A DNA stretch of 64,000 nt from Montifringilla adamsi (taxonomy: Eukaryota; Chordata; Aves; Passeriformes; Passeridae), in NCBI GenBank assembly GCA_017590115.1, contig JAGGNK010006448.1, positions 3,579,987 to 3,643,986 of the forward strand, written 5' to 3'. The first letter of the stretch is position 1. The number at the start of each line of letters is the position of its first letter. Of this stretch, positions 27,833 through 40,300 are shown one piece after another. The position numbers and the translations under genes are program-made. The notes below the pieces were generated by a model. It saw only the letters and a list, made by a program, of their open reading frames with translations, was not told where the DNA came from and made no database searches.

Positions 27833-27881
27833 AAGAGCTGAAATCACAAAGAGCTGATAATCACTAAGAGCTGATATCACT
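27833..27881. repeat. Three tandem 16-17-bp units
   Basis: AAGAGCTGAAATCACA, AAGAGCTGATAATCACT and AAGAGCTGATATCACT follow one another without spacing, immediately after the LTR-like unit. They differ by one or two bases. Confidence 0.85.
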
Positions 27882-28313
27882 CGAGCTTGCTAAGGTTGCC
27901 TGCAGCCAGCAGCTGCTTGGGAACTCGGACGGGCTGTGCTGAGCAGGACTGCACTATCCGGACCATTGCAGCCCACCAGGCATACCCCGGCTGGAAGCAG
28001 CTGTATTACTCCTCTTGCCCCTGAAGGCTCTCACCACACCAAATGCTCTCAGGGAAGGAGCTCCCAGCAGGGAAGGGGCAGGGTGACAGGCAGAGGAGCA
28101 GGGCAGGGATGCACATAGCTGTCACCAGGCAGGGAAAAGCCACCAGATTCGCTCTGAGCAGGGCTGTGATCAGCCCTCAGCCATTCCAGCCTGTCAGACT
28201 AAACTTGTGCAAGGAGATGACCGAAGTGGACAGCAAACCTGACCTGTCTTTGGGCCCGATTCCTAATGTCGCTGACAACGCTCACTTCCTTTCTTTGTCA
28301 CGTTTTCTTTCAG
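27882..28313. promoter_or_regulatory. GC-richer flank of first coding exon, possible promoter-proximal DNA
   Basis: Sequence from about 27,300 to 28,800 is clearly richer in G+C and in CpG than the AT-rich DNA on both sides. It ends at a strong acceptor (28313). No classical CpG island or core promoter can be fixed by eye apart from the LTR-like TATA box. The polypyrimidine tract before 28313 shows that 28313 is an intron end, so a transcription start must lie farther 5'. Confidence 0.35.
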
Positions 28314-28392
28314 ATTCCCGCAGAAGGACAGAACAATCCCACGGGACAAATGTCAACTTTCAACATACGAAAACAGTCTCCTAATCAAGGCG
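28314..28392 (+). CDS. SCEL: SCEL coding exon C1: 5' UTR end and start codon
   Basis: The acceptor follows a pyrimidine-rich tract (28287-28313). The donor is GCG|GTAATA at 28393. The ATG is at 28350-28352, so 28314-28349 is 5' UTR. Residues 1-14 read MSTFNIRKQSPNQG, matching the mammalian start pattern (MS, then RKxSP). The start was chosen on that match. The Kozak context is weak (C at -3, T at +4), and no in-frame stop lies between the acceptor and the ATG. The exon ends after the first base of codon 15, giving a phase 1 intron, unlike all later introns. An acceptor here implies at least one upstream non-coding exon, which I could not place with certainty. Confidence 0.85.
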
Positions 28393-31300
28393 GTAATACT
28401 GAGTCTCCATTTTCTGCTCCAGGGGCATTTGCAGGCTGAGGCACGGCCTCCCTCCTGTCCAGGCCCCTCCATGCCCCTGGCACAGCTCCCTCACAGAGCA
28501 GTGGCAGGAGGGTGATCGGGGCTACTGTGACCCAATTCAGATGCCACACTCTGGGTGTTGTGCATAAGCTGTGGCTGGCAGAGATTGAGGCCAGAACATC
28601 CCACTGGGCAGTGGAGTGTGGTGGAGCGAGGGAGCCGGGTGGTGAGGGGCAAGGTGGTGTGGTTGTCATGGAAAACCCACAGGAGCAAAGTGGCTGCAAG
28701 GGCAGCGGGAAGATCTACTGGTCTCAGCACCGTCTCTTTGACCCACACAGGGAAAATGAGGAGAAATTGAGGAAAAGGAGAATGGGGGAAGGAGTCAGAA
28801 AAGTTGTTTAATCATTGTTTGATTATTGTTTAGTCCTCTGGAGGAGTAAAACTTGAGGAGAGCTGGAATTTGCTTTCTATGCAGAGAAATAACCAGAGGC
28901 AAACTAGAAACATGATGACATTTTCCATTTCCCTGAACCTCAAAAATATTTCTATAGACTGAAAGGTTTTGAGATGCATGAGGACGTAGTTCAGGTGGGA
29001 TGTGCCAGGCTCAAGTGCATCAAAATTCACATAGCCACAGCAGGGAGCTGCTTGGCTCTACGCATAGGGGACATACATTTTTATTGTCAAATAGAGACAG
29101 AGATGAGCTGCATCTGCCTGTGCTCATGTGACCTGATCTTTTGTATCAGAGCTATGTTTAATTTTTTAGCTGAAGCTCAGGAGAAAATTCATTAGGCTAG
29201 AAAAGAGTACTGTTCTGCTAGCCCAGGGCCTCAGGCATTAGCAGATTGCTTGCTAATCTGCTAAACACTTGTCAAGTGTTTCTTGACAAGAAAACATTAT
29301 ATATTCCTGGGCTACCAGCTTTATACAAGTTTTCGTGAAACATTCTTTGCACTTAGCCATTTAAAAAGCCATGATTTCTGAGAAATCCAAGTGATTTTTG
29401 ACAACCCACTGGAGCTATTCAGGCAAGCCTGGGATGCCTTCATTTTTTTTAAATCCTTAAAGTCAGATTTTAGTAAGTATTTTTAAGATAAAAACTAGCT
29501 CAATAGGCAGTGAACAGGCTTTTAGAAAAAAAAAAAAGTATTTAAAGTTCACTCTTGGCCATTGTCACTTAAGATAAATGTTTTGGTGCTTTATGACAAT
29601 TTGGTCTTCTACTCACTGTAGCTATTTGTCATTTTTTAATGTTATCACTACAGGTGAAGTTCTTGTGTTAAATGCAAGGAGTACATTTTCTTATAAATCA
29701 GAGCAGAATGCCAAAACACAGCTCTGACAAATGACATGATACTGACTGCATGTTCTTTCTACACATAATGCTTACAGTCTAATTACTGAACACCAGATAG
29801 TGATGTCTACTGAAATTTGAAAATCCTTTTGCACAAATGCTCAGAGAGTGAGGAATTAATGGAGAAAACCATGAGGGTCTTTACAGGAGAACACAAGATC
29901 CTCTGTACTTTTATTTTTTTTTTTAATTAATTGGCTGTATTGACAAAGATTTTGTATATTTAATATTTCACCCTCTCTTCTCTGGAAAAATTTGGGGCAA
30001 ATATAGTAATTAAAAAGATGGAATTTCTATTTGGTCTGAACTTCTGTATTTCCATTTTAATAGGCCATGTTAAAATATCACAACAATATTTCCTCTTACC
30101 TCAGACACGCTGATGATATGAAACTTAGGTGGACTGAGAATACTAAACAATAGTCCTTGCATATTTTGCTTGCAAAAAGGGCCAAAATTCTCATGAAAAA
30201 ACCAAAGGAGATAAATATCAGCTTTCTAATACTTGATTCTCCCAAATCAAGTGAATTTCATACTGTTACTTTCCTAATACACTAAATATCAGCCTTGTGG
30301 GACAAAGATATTTTAGGTTCTTTTCAAAAGTATGTAAGGCTTCCATGTTTGTTCAGCATGTCTCTCCCAATAACCTTTGAAACCATACACCAATATTACT
30401 TAAATTTGATGTAAAGCTATTGCTTTGATTAAAGTTCAGATTAAGATTAAGTAATTGACTAGTAAAGAAACTCTGTTCATTCAGCCTTTGAGGAAAAAGC
30501 TTCAGAGACTGACTCTTTGAGAAACATGAAAATCCACATATTTTGAGCTGGGTATAGTTGGAGTGCCATGTGGTCACCTCAAGATTAGCTGTCATTCAAA
30601 ATTTGTATCCTGTCACACATCTGCAAATACAAAAGCCACAGACAACACCCCAGGAAACAGGATTCATTAGCTTGACTTTCCTGGGATTACTGTGGTATGC
30701 AAATTTCGTAATTCCTTTATCAGATCTGTGAAATGTGTTTACATTAGAGACAGGCAAAGCAGTTTCATATTAAGGATGAAACTGAATTGAGTTTGCTAAG
30801 CTGGGTTTCTGCAGGCCCTTCAAGGTGAAGCTACAAACTTTTCAAGAAGCAATCTGGATTAAACAGGTGTGATAACTGAAAATTCAATCTGTATTAAACT
30901 TTTGCCTATTTCAACCTATGTAATAGTACTTTAGGTTTCCAACATTTTTCTACGTGTTAATTTTCGAGATGTGTTTCTCTGCATTTGCAGATAAGAAGAG
31001 CCCCTCTGTTGCAATTAAAAGCAGACAACAGTCTACTCATGATGTTAATAAACGACGGACCCTTTTGCAAGATAACAGCTGGATAAAGAAGAGGCCTGAG
31101 GAGGAAAGGTAAGAAAAATATGAAATGCATTTCTTCCATATTTAGTTCAGTATGCCATGTACCTTTGCATGGACTGTCTACTTTTGCATGGATGGTATCA
31201 ACCAGAATTAGGGGAATTCAATCAAATAACTCCTATTTATTTATCTATCTTGATGAGATACTGATTGCCTTTTGAAAGTATTAGCTTGCTGAATATTCAC

Positions 31301-34300
31301 TGTCTGTTTTTCATTGGGACTTGTGAGTGCTGAGTATTTAATGAAGTTCTGCTCTACAAGTAAAATCACTCATTTCACATGTCTAGGTTGCAAGACTATG
31401 ATCTCTTTCTTTTTCTAAGCAAGAGGATTATAAATCTTGGCAAGTTCTTTTAAGGAGCCTAAATCAGAATCAGTTTAAATTTAGTCTAGTGTAAACTAGG
31501 ACCTGAATTACAGCAGAAACATGCCTTGCAACCATGTTATCATTATCTGGACCATGAACAGCTTGTAGGAAGAGATAATTCTTACTCCAAAACATCTGGA
31601 GTTTTCTACTGCAGAGTTCTGTAGCTGGTGAAATTACAGTGGTTGTGGACAGCTGTGAAATCTGATTGAAAACAGAATATTTTTTGCCAAGAAAAAGTTA
31701 TCTATTTTTAATACTCATTGTTTTTCTTTTGCTTGAAGTGCTGATGAAAACTATGGAAGGGCGGTGCTTAACCAATACAAATCCCAAGATAGCCTACACA
31801 GGTATGGTGGAGTATCTGAACACCTTTCTAATTATATTACCAAAAACTGAGTATCCTTTTACTATGTCATGAACAAAGCAAAGACCTTGCTTTGTTCAGT
31901 TTTAGTCTATACATATTTTCGCTGTAAATCTGGCTCCAGTGTCCATAATTGATCACTGCAGTGGATCCAGGGTTTGACATCTGAATGGTCCAAAACCCTG
32001 TGTGTTTCTTTAATCTAAGACATAGATACTCTTTTATTAATGATGAGTTGTTTAATAAAATCAGTGACCAAAATAGCATTTCTAATTTTTTTATTACAGC
32101 AGTAGCACAAATGAAAAGGAAGATCAGAAAGCTGTTCTTGGACGATACAGATCTGATACCACCTTGGACAGGTAGGGCTCTTTTTCTGGATGTATTGTAT
32201 GTTGTGATTGTCATACCTGTGAGAGGTCTTTAAAAGGAAAGCATTAATGAAGTCAGTGGTTTCTTTTAAAGTTTTCTTATTTATTAAGTATCTAAGCAAA
32301 AGACTTCTAAGCATCTAAGCAAATGACTTTTGTATGAATTTTCAATGAGACAAATGAAAATGTGATTTGAGAAAAGGTTCTTTTGATATTTTCTCTTTTT
32401 TTTGGTACCTGTTTCTGTGTATTCTCGTTCTCATAAATGTAAGTATTTTTCCACAGCTGATAACCATTTCTCCCCAGTTTCCTCCTTTTCAAACTCTAAA
32501 CCCAAGTCATATCTCCAATAGCTAAGCACAAGATGGCTAAACCCATAGTTCTTTGCAAATACTATGATCAGTACCAATATCAGTAATTCTTTTCATACAG
32601 GTGCTTAATTTGAATGTTCTGTTCAGCCTTGACCTCTGCTGGGTGAAGACATGACCATGCTTGTGTTTGCAGGTTCTTTCTGTGTTACATCTTCAAAATC
32701 CAACCACCATTAACATCTGGTATCCAGAACATACTGGGGCTATGAGAACCAGCACTTAAATACACTCTGTGGGAAAAGTGCACTTTATTTAGTTGGGTTC
32801 TAGCACTGTATTATTTTATTTCACGATCCTTACTACTCTTGTAAGAAACAATGTAAAATTGTTACATAAAATTTACTTTCTCCACAGGAGTTTGAAAAAG
32901 AATAGTCTAGAGACCTGTTCAGTATCATCACCCTACCTATTCTTGTACAGCCCAGTGAATCCTGCTGTATTGGTTCACTCATCATGAGGAAGCCATTCTA
33001 TAGCTTCAATTTACCTGTTGCTCTTCTTTGTATCTTTTCTATTTCCATACTAGTTTTTTGATCTGAGAGTCCAAATCTCCATGTAGGTATTTAAGATTTG
33101 TGCACACCTGGTATGTACTCAGAGGAGTAATAGAGGAGTAATAACAATGATTTCTATTTTGTTTGCAATTCCTCCCCTTGTGCTTCATAATGTTGAATTT
33201 GCTCTTTTGAGTGCTGCTAAGAATTGTGTTTTAATTTTCACAACATTATCCATATAATTCCAAGATATCACTCTTTTTCTGAGTGATAATTGCTGATTCA
33301 GAGATCAATTGTTTCTCTTGTCAGGCATTACTTTGCACCCAAGAAAAATGAATGTCATCTGCCATTTTAGAAATCTGACACGTTAGCAGATGACTTCTGA
33401 AAAGCTTTGCCAGTCACCATTTGTTTTGACTACCAGAAAGTAATGACATTGGCAAGGAACATCATTCCATTCTCCCTTTTTCCAGATAATTTATGAATTT
33501 ATGGAAGAACACAGGTTTTGTACAGATCTCTGCTTCCACTCTGGAAACTTGCCATTTATTTCAAATGCTTTGTTTCTTACATTTGAAGCAGTTTTTTCTC
33601 TATTACCCATGGGAGGTCAGTTTACTTAAGAACACTTAAAACAGACTTCTGTGAAGTTTTTTGGAAATTCAAGTAGAATATATCACCTATGTCACACTTA
33701 TCCAGATAGCCATTCACTTCAAAACAATTTTTAAAGCTTGATTTTCATGCCTCAAACCCTGATTGCTAATTTAGAGGTCATAGGACAAATTCAGTTTCTA
33801 CAGGGTCACTGAGGATCACTGTTCTTTTGTACTCTACATATTTTTGCTTTATGCTGAGATATTAAAGTATCTGAATTATTTCAGATTGTAAGCTGCTTAT
33901 TTTGTCTTTTCATACACACAAATATTTAACATAAAGTATTCTTAATATGCAACTGATGACAAAGTATGCCAAAAAAAGGATTTTAGGTGTAAATAAGAAT
34001 TGTACCAAGTGGAGAACATCTTTCCCAGAGGAAGCAGAAGTATTACTAGGAACTAACTAACTATTTGTCAAAAGATTAAACCTTAAAAGTCAGGTATGGA
34101 TGAAAATTACAATGCTATTTTTCCATGTACTTAGTGATCCTAAGTCCAGAATACCTTCCAGAAACACTAAATTCCAACTACATCTATAGCAATTAGACCT
34201 GGATAGAGACCGAAGCAAATTACACACTTTTGTTGTTTGCTTCATTAATAATCTAATACTTTGGAATTACTAGAAATTACTAGGAAAGGATCAGAGAGCA

Positions 34301-37300
34301 AACCAGAAACCATTGTAGTGTCTGGTATGAACCTGCTTTCCACATCTTGAACACTGCATGAATCATTTCACTGATGTGATGAAGCTACAATAGAACGAGG
34401 AAAAAAAAAAAAAAAAAGAGGAAGGTGAGAAAGGATAGAATAGCTCTCATATGAAAAATGTCTGAAAAGACAAAAAGTTCTCCACTTGGAAAAGAATAAT
34501 ATAGGGAAACTGAATAATGAAAGAATATTTTCTGTTTGTTGTACTGTAAGAATGGGCAGATACTCTGTAAATGTTTGGGTAATAAAGAAAGGGAAAGGGA
34601 AAGGGAAAGGGAAAGGGAAAGGGAAAGGGAAAGGGAAAGGGAAAGGGAAAGGGAAAGGGAAAGGGAAAGGGAAAGGGAAAGGGAAAGGGAAAGGGAAAGG
34701 GAAAGGGAAAGGGAAAGGGAAAGGAAAGGAAAGGAAAGGAAAGGAAAGGAAAGGAAAGGAAAGGAAAGGAAAGGAAAGGAAAGGAAAGGAAAGGAAAGGA
34801 CATTTATTTTTCCTCTAATGCACATATTAATTGTAGTAGTCACCACCACAGGATACTGTGGAGGCCAGAAATGTAACTTGATTCAGATAAACATTACATG
34901 TTTAAATGGACCATTAATCCAGGGGTGTCTGTTGGATACAGCGTTGTGGGTGAGAACAGAGGATATTCTTTGATTTCTTATCAGAAGCTCGAAAGTTTTA
35001 CAGGGAGAAATTAACACAATGCTTACCTTTATTTTACATTTTTTTTAAGCAAAAAAAGTGCTGGTTTTAAAATGGGAAAATACAAAACTATGTAAAGCAT
35101 TGTGCTGGAATTTTGAAAACACGAGAGGAAGCGTGCAAGAAATGCTGGTTCGCTGGCGAATGAGAGGGAACGCTCGGCTTTGCATCCGCAGCAATGTCAG
35201 CAGGGTTAGTGAGACCTCTAGTGACCTTCCCAGCAACTCTAGCTGCTGTCACCCCACTGCTGCCCTGATAGGGGAGAGTTCTTTGCAAAATTGCATTTAA
35301 GATTTGCAAAAGACACAGAGCACACGCTGGTGCAGATTGTGTCCCAGAACTCCCTGGAAGGCTTTTCATTAAATACAACAGTATTCTGTTGAAGGCAGGA
35401 CACAAAATATTTTATACGTAACATCAGGTTATAGTTCTAGGGTTAATTGTTTTGCATCTATGGCTTCAGTTTATAGATGAGAATAAATAATTTATATATA
35501 TATATATATATATATTTAAAAAGTCGTAGCTCAAGATGTGTTTCAGCTGATTTAATAAATATTTAAGATCACCTTCTCAACTTAGTATTTGTCCTCTATT
35601 TCAATGTACATTACTTTAAGCTTTTCAGAGTCCCCCAGTTCTTACTAAAAAATATTCCATATGTAGGAAGTAAACTGGAATAAAATAAGAACCTAATCTG
35701 CTTCAGCTGTGATAGCTACATGGTGTTTTCTGTGAAAATTTTGAAGGGTTTTAGGCAACAACTGTAGAATCCATAAAGGGCTTGAAAAATCATGTGGTTG
35801 TCTCTTCATGTAAATTTCATGGCTTAATGAAATCAGTTCAAGCACAAAGAACCCAACTTCCTGTAGGTCAATACCATCCTTTGCCAGGGATTTGGCACTA
35901 GATTATTTTCACATCACATTGATCTATTAAATCTGTAAATAAAACAAGACTGTTGCATCTCTCTAGGAATGGTGAGGCAGAGAAAAAGGCAATAGTTCTG
36001 TGTACCTCTTGACTTAACATTGCTTTCATTCTGGTATTTTGAGCTAATTCAAAGGAGTTGTAAGAAATTATTAGCAACAGTGATGTTTAATACAGCATTA
36101 TTGTTAGAACATCATCTTGGAAAACTTTTTCAGTGAGCTACTTGGAGTCTTCAGATAATAGTGCACTAAATTTATGTAATTTCAGCTTCTGTTCTCTACC
36201 TTTAGTGATACTGGGATATTTGTGATACTAGGATATCAGTACACAGTGCAAAATGACACTCCATCTTTTAATTTTATTGAAAATGTATTTAAAAAAAATA
36301 GAGTGTGTATTATAAGTAATTCCTGTGTTTCTGACAGAATTCCAGCCAGAAGTGATACTGATAAAATAAATAAGTCTCCAACTCTGAACCATAAGCAAAA
36401 CAACAGGTATGAATTTCAGAAACATTATCATCTAAGTATTATGTATTATAATTCATCATGCATCAATTATCATGCATTATCATGTGTTATATATTACCAT
36501 AACTTTAGAATTCATGTACACACCAAAATTATACAGAGAAATTATTTCTATGGCATATGGCCTGGTTTTAGGCTTCATTTGACCACCTGACCTCTGGAAT
36601 GTAGCCATCTATATCTAAATTATCATAGACTCTTTTTATAGTTGGTGAGGAGAAAAAAAAATTCATTAAAACCAGAAGAATTTTCCTTAAAGAATCCTAT
36701 TTCTCCACACAGTTTAAAAGGGACACCAGCTCAGATTACACATTTACTCAGCATAATGATTATTTTAAAATGACAGCATTTGAAATACAAAAACCCCAAG
36801 AATAATAGTGTTTTGGAAAATGTGGGTATATTCTAGAGCTCTAGAATTCTCTGCATAAACTCTACCAAATACAGTACATAATTCTGAGGGAGCATAAAGA
36901 AAGAAATCTATTTAATGCTTCAGTGGAAAATGCTGTTTTACACTGCCAGTGGAAAACTTGAGTACCAAAACATAAAAAATAGTTTTTTGATAATCTAGCT
37001 GATTTTTCCAGTGGAAACATTTTCTTTGGTCAGAAGGCCAGTCTTTTTATTAAAACAAATTTTAATTTAAAAGACGATTAAAACAAGTTTTAATTTAAAA
37101 GAACTTGGCACAACATTGTTGATACACTATTTAAAAAGTTGCTATGATGCAGAGGTGGCCACTCTATATATGTCATATAATTCCACTACACTGAAAAAAT
37201 ATTTTCTAAAAAACTTCCACCTAGTACCCGATTTAAATTTTAATTTTCATTTAAGAAAGTCAGAAGAGCACATCCACCATACTTGTAAATGCATCACTTT

Positions 37301-40300
37301 GTGTCTTCATCAATGTCAGTAGAGTTCTGACAGTAATAAATTACACAGAACATTGTTGCCAGAGAGCACAGCAATTAAAAGTCATCTTGTGGAGAATTGA
37401 GATATTACTCTGAAGAGCAAATCAGTATCTCTGGCATTTAAAGGTCAACTGAGGTCACTCTTTCAAATTATAATTTGGCACCATTATGTTGTAAATCATG
37501 CTGATGATGACACATGAAGCATCATATAAATTGAATTTTATGGGGTGTTTTTTGGAGAGGGTTTTTTACAGACCAACAATTAATTCTGAAGTGGGACTTA
37601 AGAGAGACTTAAATTGTATGTATTTTTTCCCTGCCAGAGAGCAAAATGATTTGTAAAGCACTATTCTTCAATTACTGTTATTATGAATTGCCAATTACTA
37701 TCATTAAGAATTGCAGAGGATAAGACAATAACTTTTTGATAAATGTTATGAGAAATCACTGGCTTGGATTTTATGTAGGTTAGTTTTACAAACATATCAT
37801 AACATAAAGCATTATATTTGAATAAGAAACAAACTTTAAAGTAAGAAAATGAAAGATATTGTTGTTATAGTGTTTGGAGACTAAAGTGTAGGTACAGAAG
37901 TCAGAAGATTTTAAGAAGTCAGAAATTACTTTGGATATCAAGTAAAAATGCAGTTGTGTGAACATCAGAACCCCTTAAGGTTTCCCACATCTTGTGTCTT
38001 TTGAGGTATATAAACATAGTTATAGCATTTACCATACCCATTTGTATAATTCTGATAGCAGAAATATGATTTTTTTTCTTTTAATAATTTAAAATTATAC
38101 TCTTTCTGAATATTAACTCACTAAATATATTTCCTTAACAGACAGTCTTGGACTCCTAATGCAGCATCCACAACCACTGCAGTCACTTCTCCAATCAAGA
38201 AAAAGAGGTATTCATTCCCACCACTGCTTGGTTGCCAGAGTGTCTATAGCACTGCGTTAAGCCTCAGTAATGTATAACAATTACATTTAGAAATTACCTA
38301 CTTCCTCCTCCAGCACACTCAAACTCCTCAGCAAGCTTCAAGAATTAAAGTTTTCCATCCTCCCTTTTTCCATGGGATTTACAACTTTTATCTCTGTAGA
38401 GCCAGGGCCTAGTGGACATGGCACAATGAGTGCTAACTCTTGGCTGCAGCCCCTAACTCAGCCGGTGTACTCGTTTTCAGTGTCCACTTTTAAAGCATTG
38501 TAGCTCACTGTAATTGTGAAAGCTCTGATGCCAAACTTGACCTTGTGCTGTTGCAGTGCATATGAATCACACAGTTTTCTTAATGATACACAGCTGCCTT
38601 TAAAAATCTGGATTTCAGATAGCATTATCTAGGCAAGAACAAAAACAGGGTGTACAACTAAACACATTTTTAATTTAAAATATACTGCTGGTGATAGCCC
38701 TAATTTTCTGCATCCTTCCCAGCTGCAAATTCTGTTCAGTCATGATTTTCTATTTTATATTTAATGCATAAAAATGTGATCAGTAGACTAATGAATGTAG
38801 AAATGAAAATGTCATTGTATTTATATTAACAGACCTGTTTAGTGGAAGTTTATGCTGTTTTCGGTCCAGTAGTTCTCTTCAGGCTCTTGGAAGATATGGA
38901 AGGCCATCAATGAATTGTACTGCTTCTAGTGTAATTGTTTTTACCTCACAAACAATTGCTGGATTGATAGTTATGAGGGTAAAAAAAAAAAAAAAAAAAC
39001 CAACCAAACAAAAAGGGAACTGAAAGTACTTGTGCTGTTGATGTGACCTCTAATAGCCTGATTGTATTTCTTGCATGGATGCTTGACACTCTTTGTGCAT
39101 TTTATCTGGTTGTCCTTTCCATGAATGATCCATTTATTTGCACCACTCAGTTTGCAGAAAAAAACACCTAGAGTCACAGAACATTTTTCACAGTAAATAA
39201 AATTACTGTACTATTTCCTATTCCATTCAGTTTTCTGTAAATATGGTCTAAAAAGTATCAACATGCAGTCTTTGCAAATACTGATAATTTAAGAAAAGTT
39301 CCAGGTATTTTTACATCACTTCTATTCTAATATTCACAGTATGCTGTTCAGGCCCCAAGCATTTGACTAATACTGAAAAAATTATTTATTGAAACCTACA
39401 GGCAATCTTGGATGCCTCCCCCAGTTTCAAGCAGTAAGACTCCAACAGAAAAAGAGGAAAGCAAACGGTGAGTATCAGTGATCGCTGCTTATTTCCTAAC
39501 TCTTGGCTAGAGTTCATTTTGGGAGCAAGAAAGCAGGGCAGTTCTTTGGTGGAGTGAGCTCGATGCAGAAGATACCATGCAAAGAGAAACATCCCATGCC
39601 TAAGTACTTGTTTGGGCTTTTGGCAGCCTGATGCCCAGCATTGACTGGGGCCTGAGCATATGAAATGCCAGCAAAAAAAAAAAAAAATTTCTATCATGCT
39701 TGCAATTCTTTCTTCATGGTTTAACTTTGGACTATTACAATTAATTCTCCTCAAAGCAAATGTGTTGTAGAGAGACTGGCCATAAGGGCAGGGATTTGTT
39801 GGTGCCATTTGGATTCACAGTCAGGGCTCATCCCTGGCCCTTTTGGGTATCAGTGTGAACAAAACCTCAAAATTGACTAAGTACCCTGTCATCAAAGTAT
39901 CCAAGAACAATCAGACTAAAGTTACTTGCAGATGAAAGTTTGATGTTTATTTCTGAAGTTGTGGTTGTTTTCTGGCTGAATAGAAAGAGAACAGAGAAAG
40001 TTTCTGGTTCTCTTTCTTATCTAAAAGCAGAATAGGGATGGTTTAAAATATTAATAAATAAACCTTCATGATCTTTTTTTCTTGTGCCCACTATTTGCTG
40101 CAGCATGGCCTTCTGCTTCCCTAGTTTTAACCTGGGAAATTTCCAACATGAGTCTCATGTGCAGTAATGATGAAAATTAAATGAAACAGAAATGAATGGA
40201 TACACTGTGATGTTAGATATAAGCCTTGGTAAACTATTGCCCTGGGAGTTTATGGAATGTCTGGCACTGGAAGACTTAAAACCAAGTTTAGCAATTACTT

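Larger units (their letters stand above)
32172..36337. other. SCEL: SCEL intron C4-C5 (phase 2)
   Basis: 4166 bp. Contains an old CR1-type LINE on the minus strand, a 213-bp purine-only compound repeat, a TA microsatellite and a small CpG-containing patch near 35,130-35,280 that I cannot assign. Confidence 0.8.

Noticed and set aside
28385..28811. Overlapping open frames of 71-104 codons on both strands
   Set aside because: The region is GC-rich, which lengthens open frames by chance. No family resemblance, and it begins inside the SCEL intron.
32888..32987. Acceptor CTCCACAG followed by an open stretch RSLKKNSLETCSV
   Set aside because: Available GT donors are in the wrong phase and there is no match to sciellin at this point.
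34385..34973. Four open frames of 110-154 codons on both strands
   Set aside because: They are translations of the AAAGGG/AAAGG repeat.
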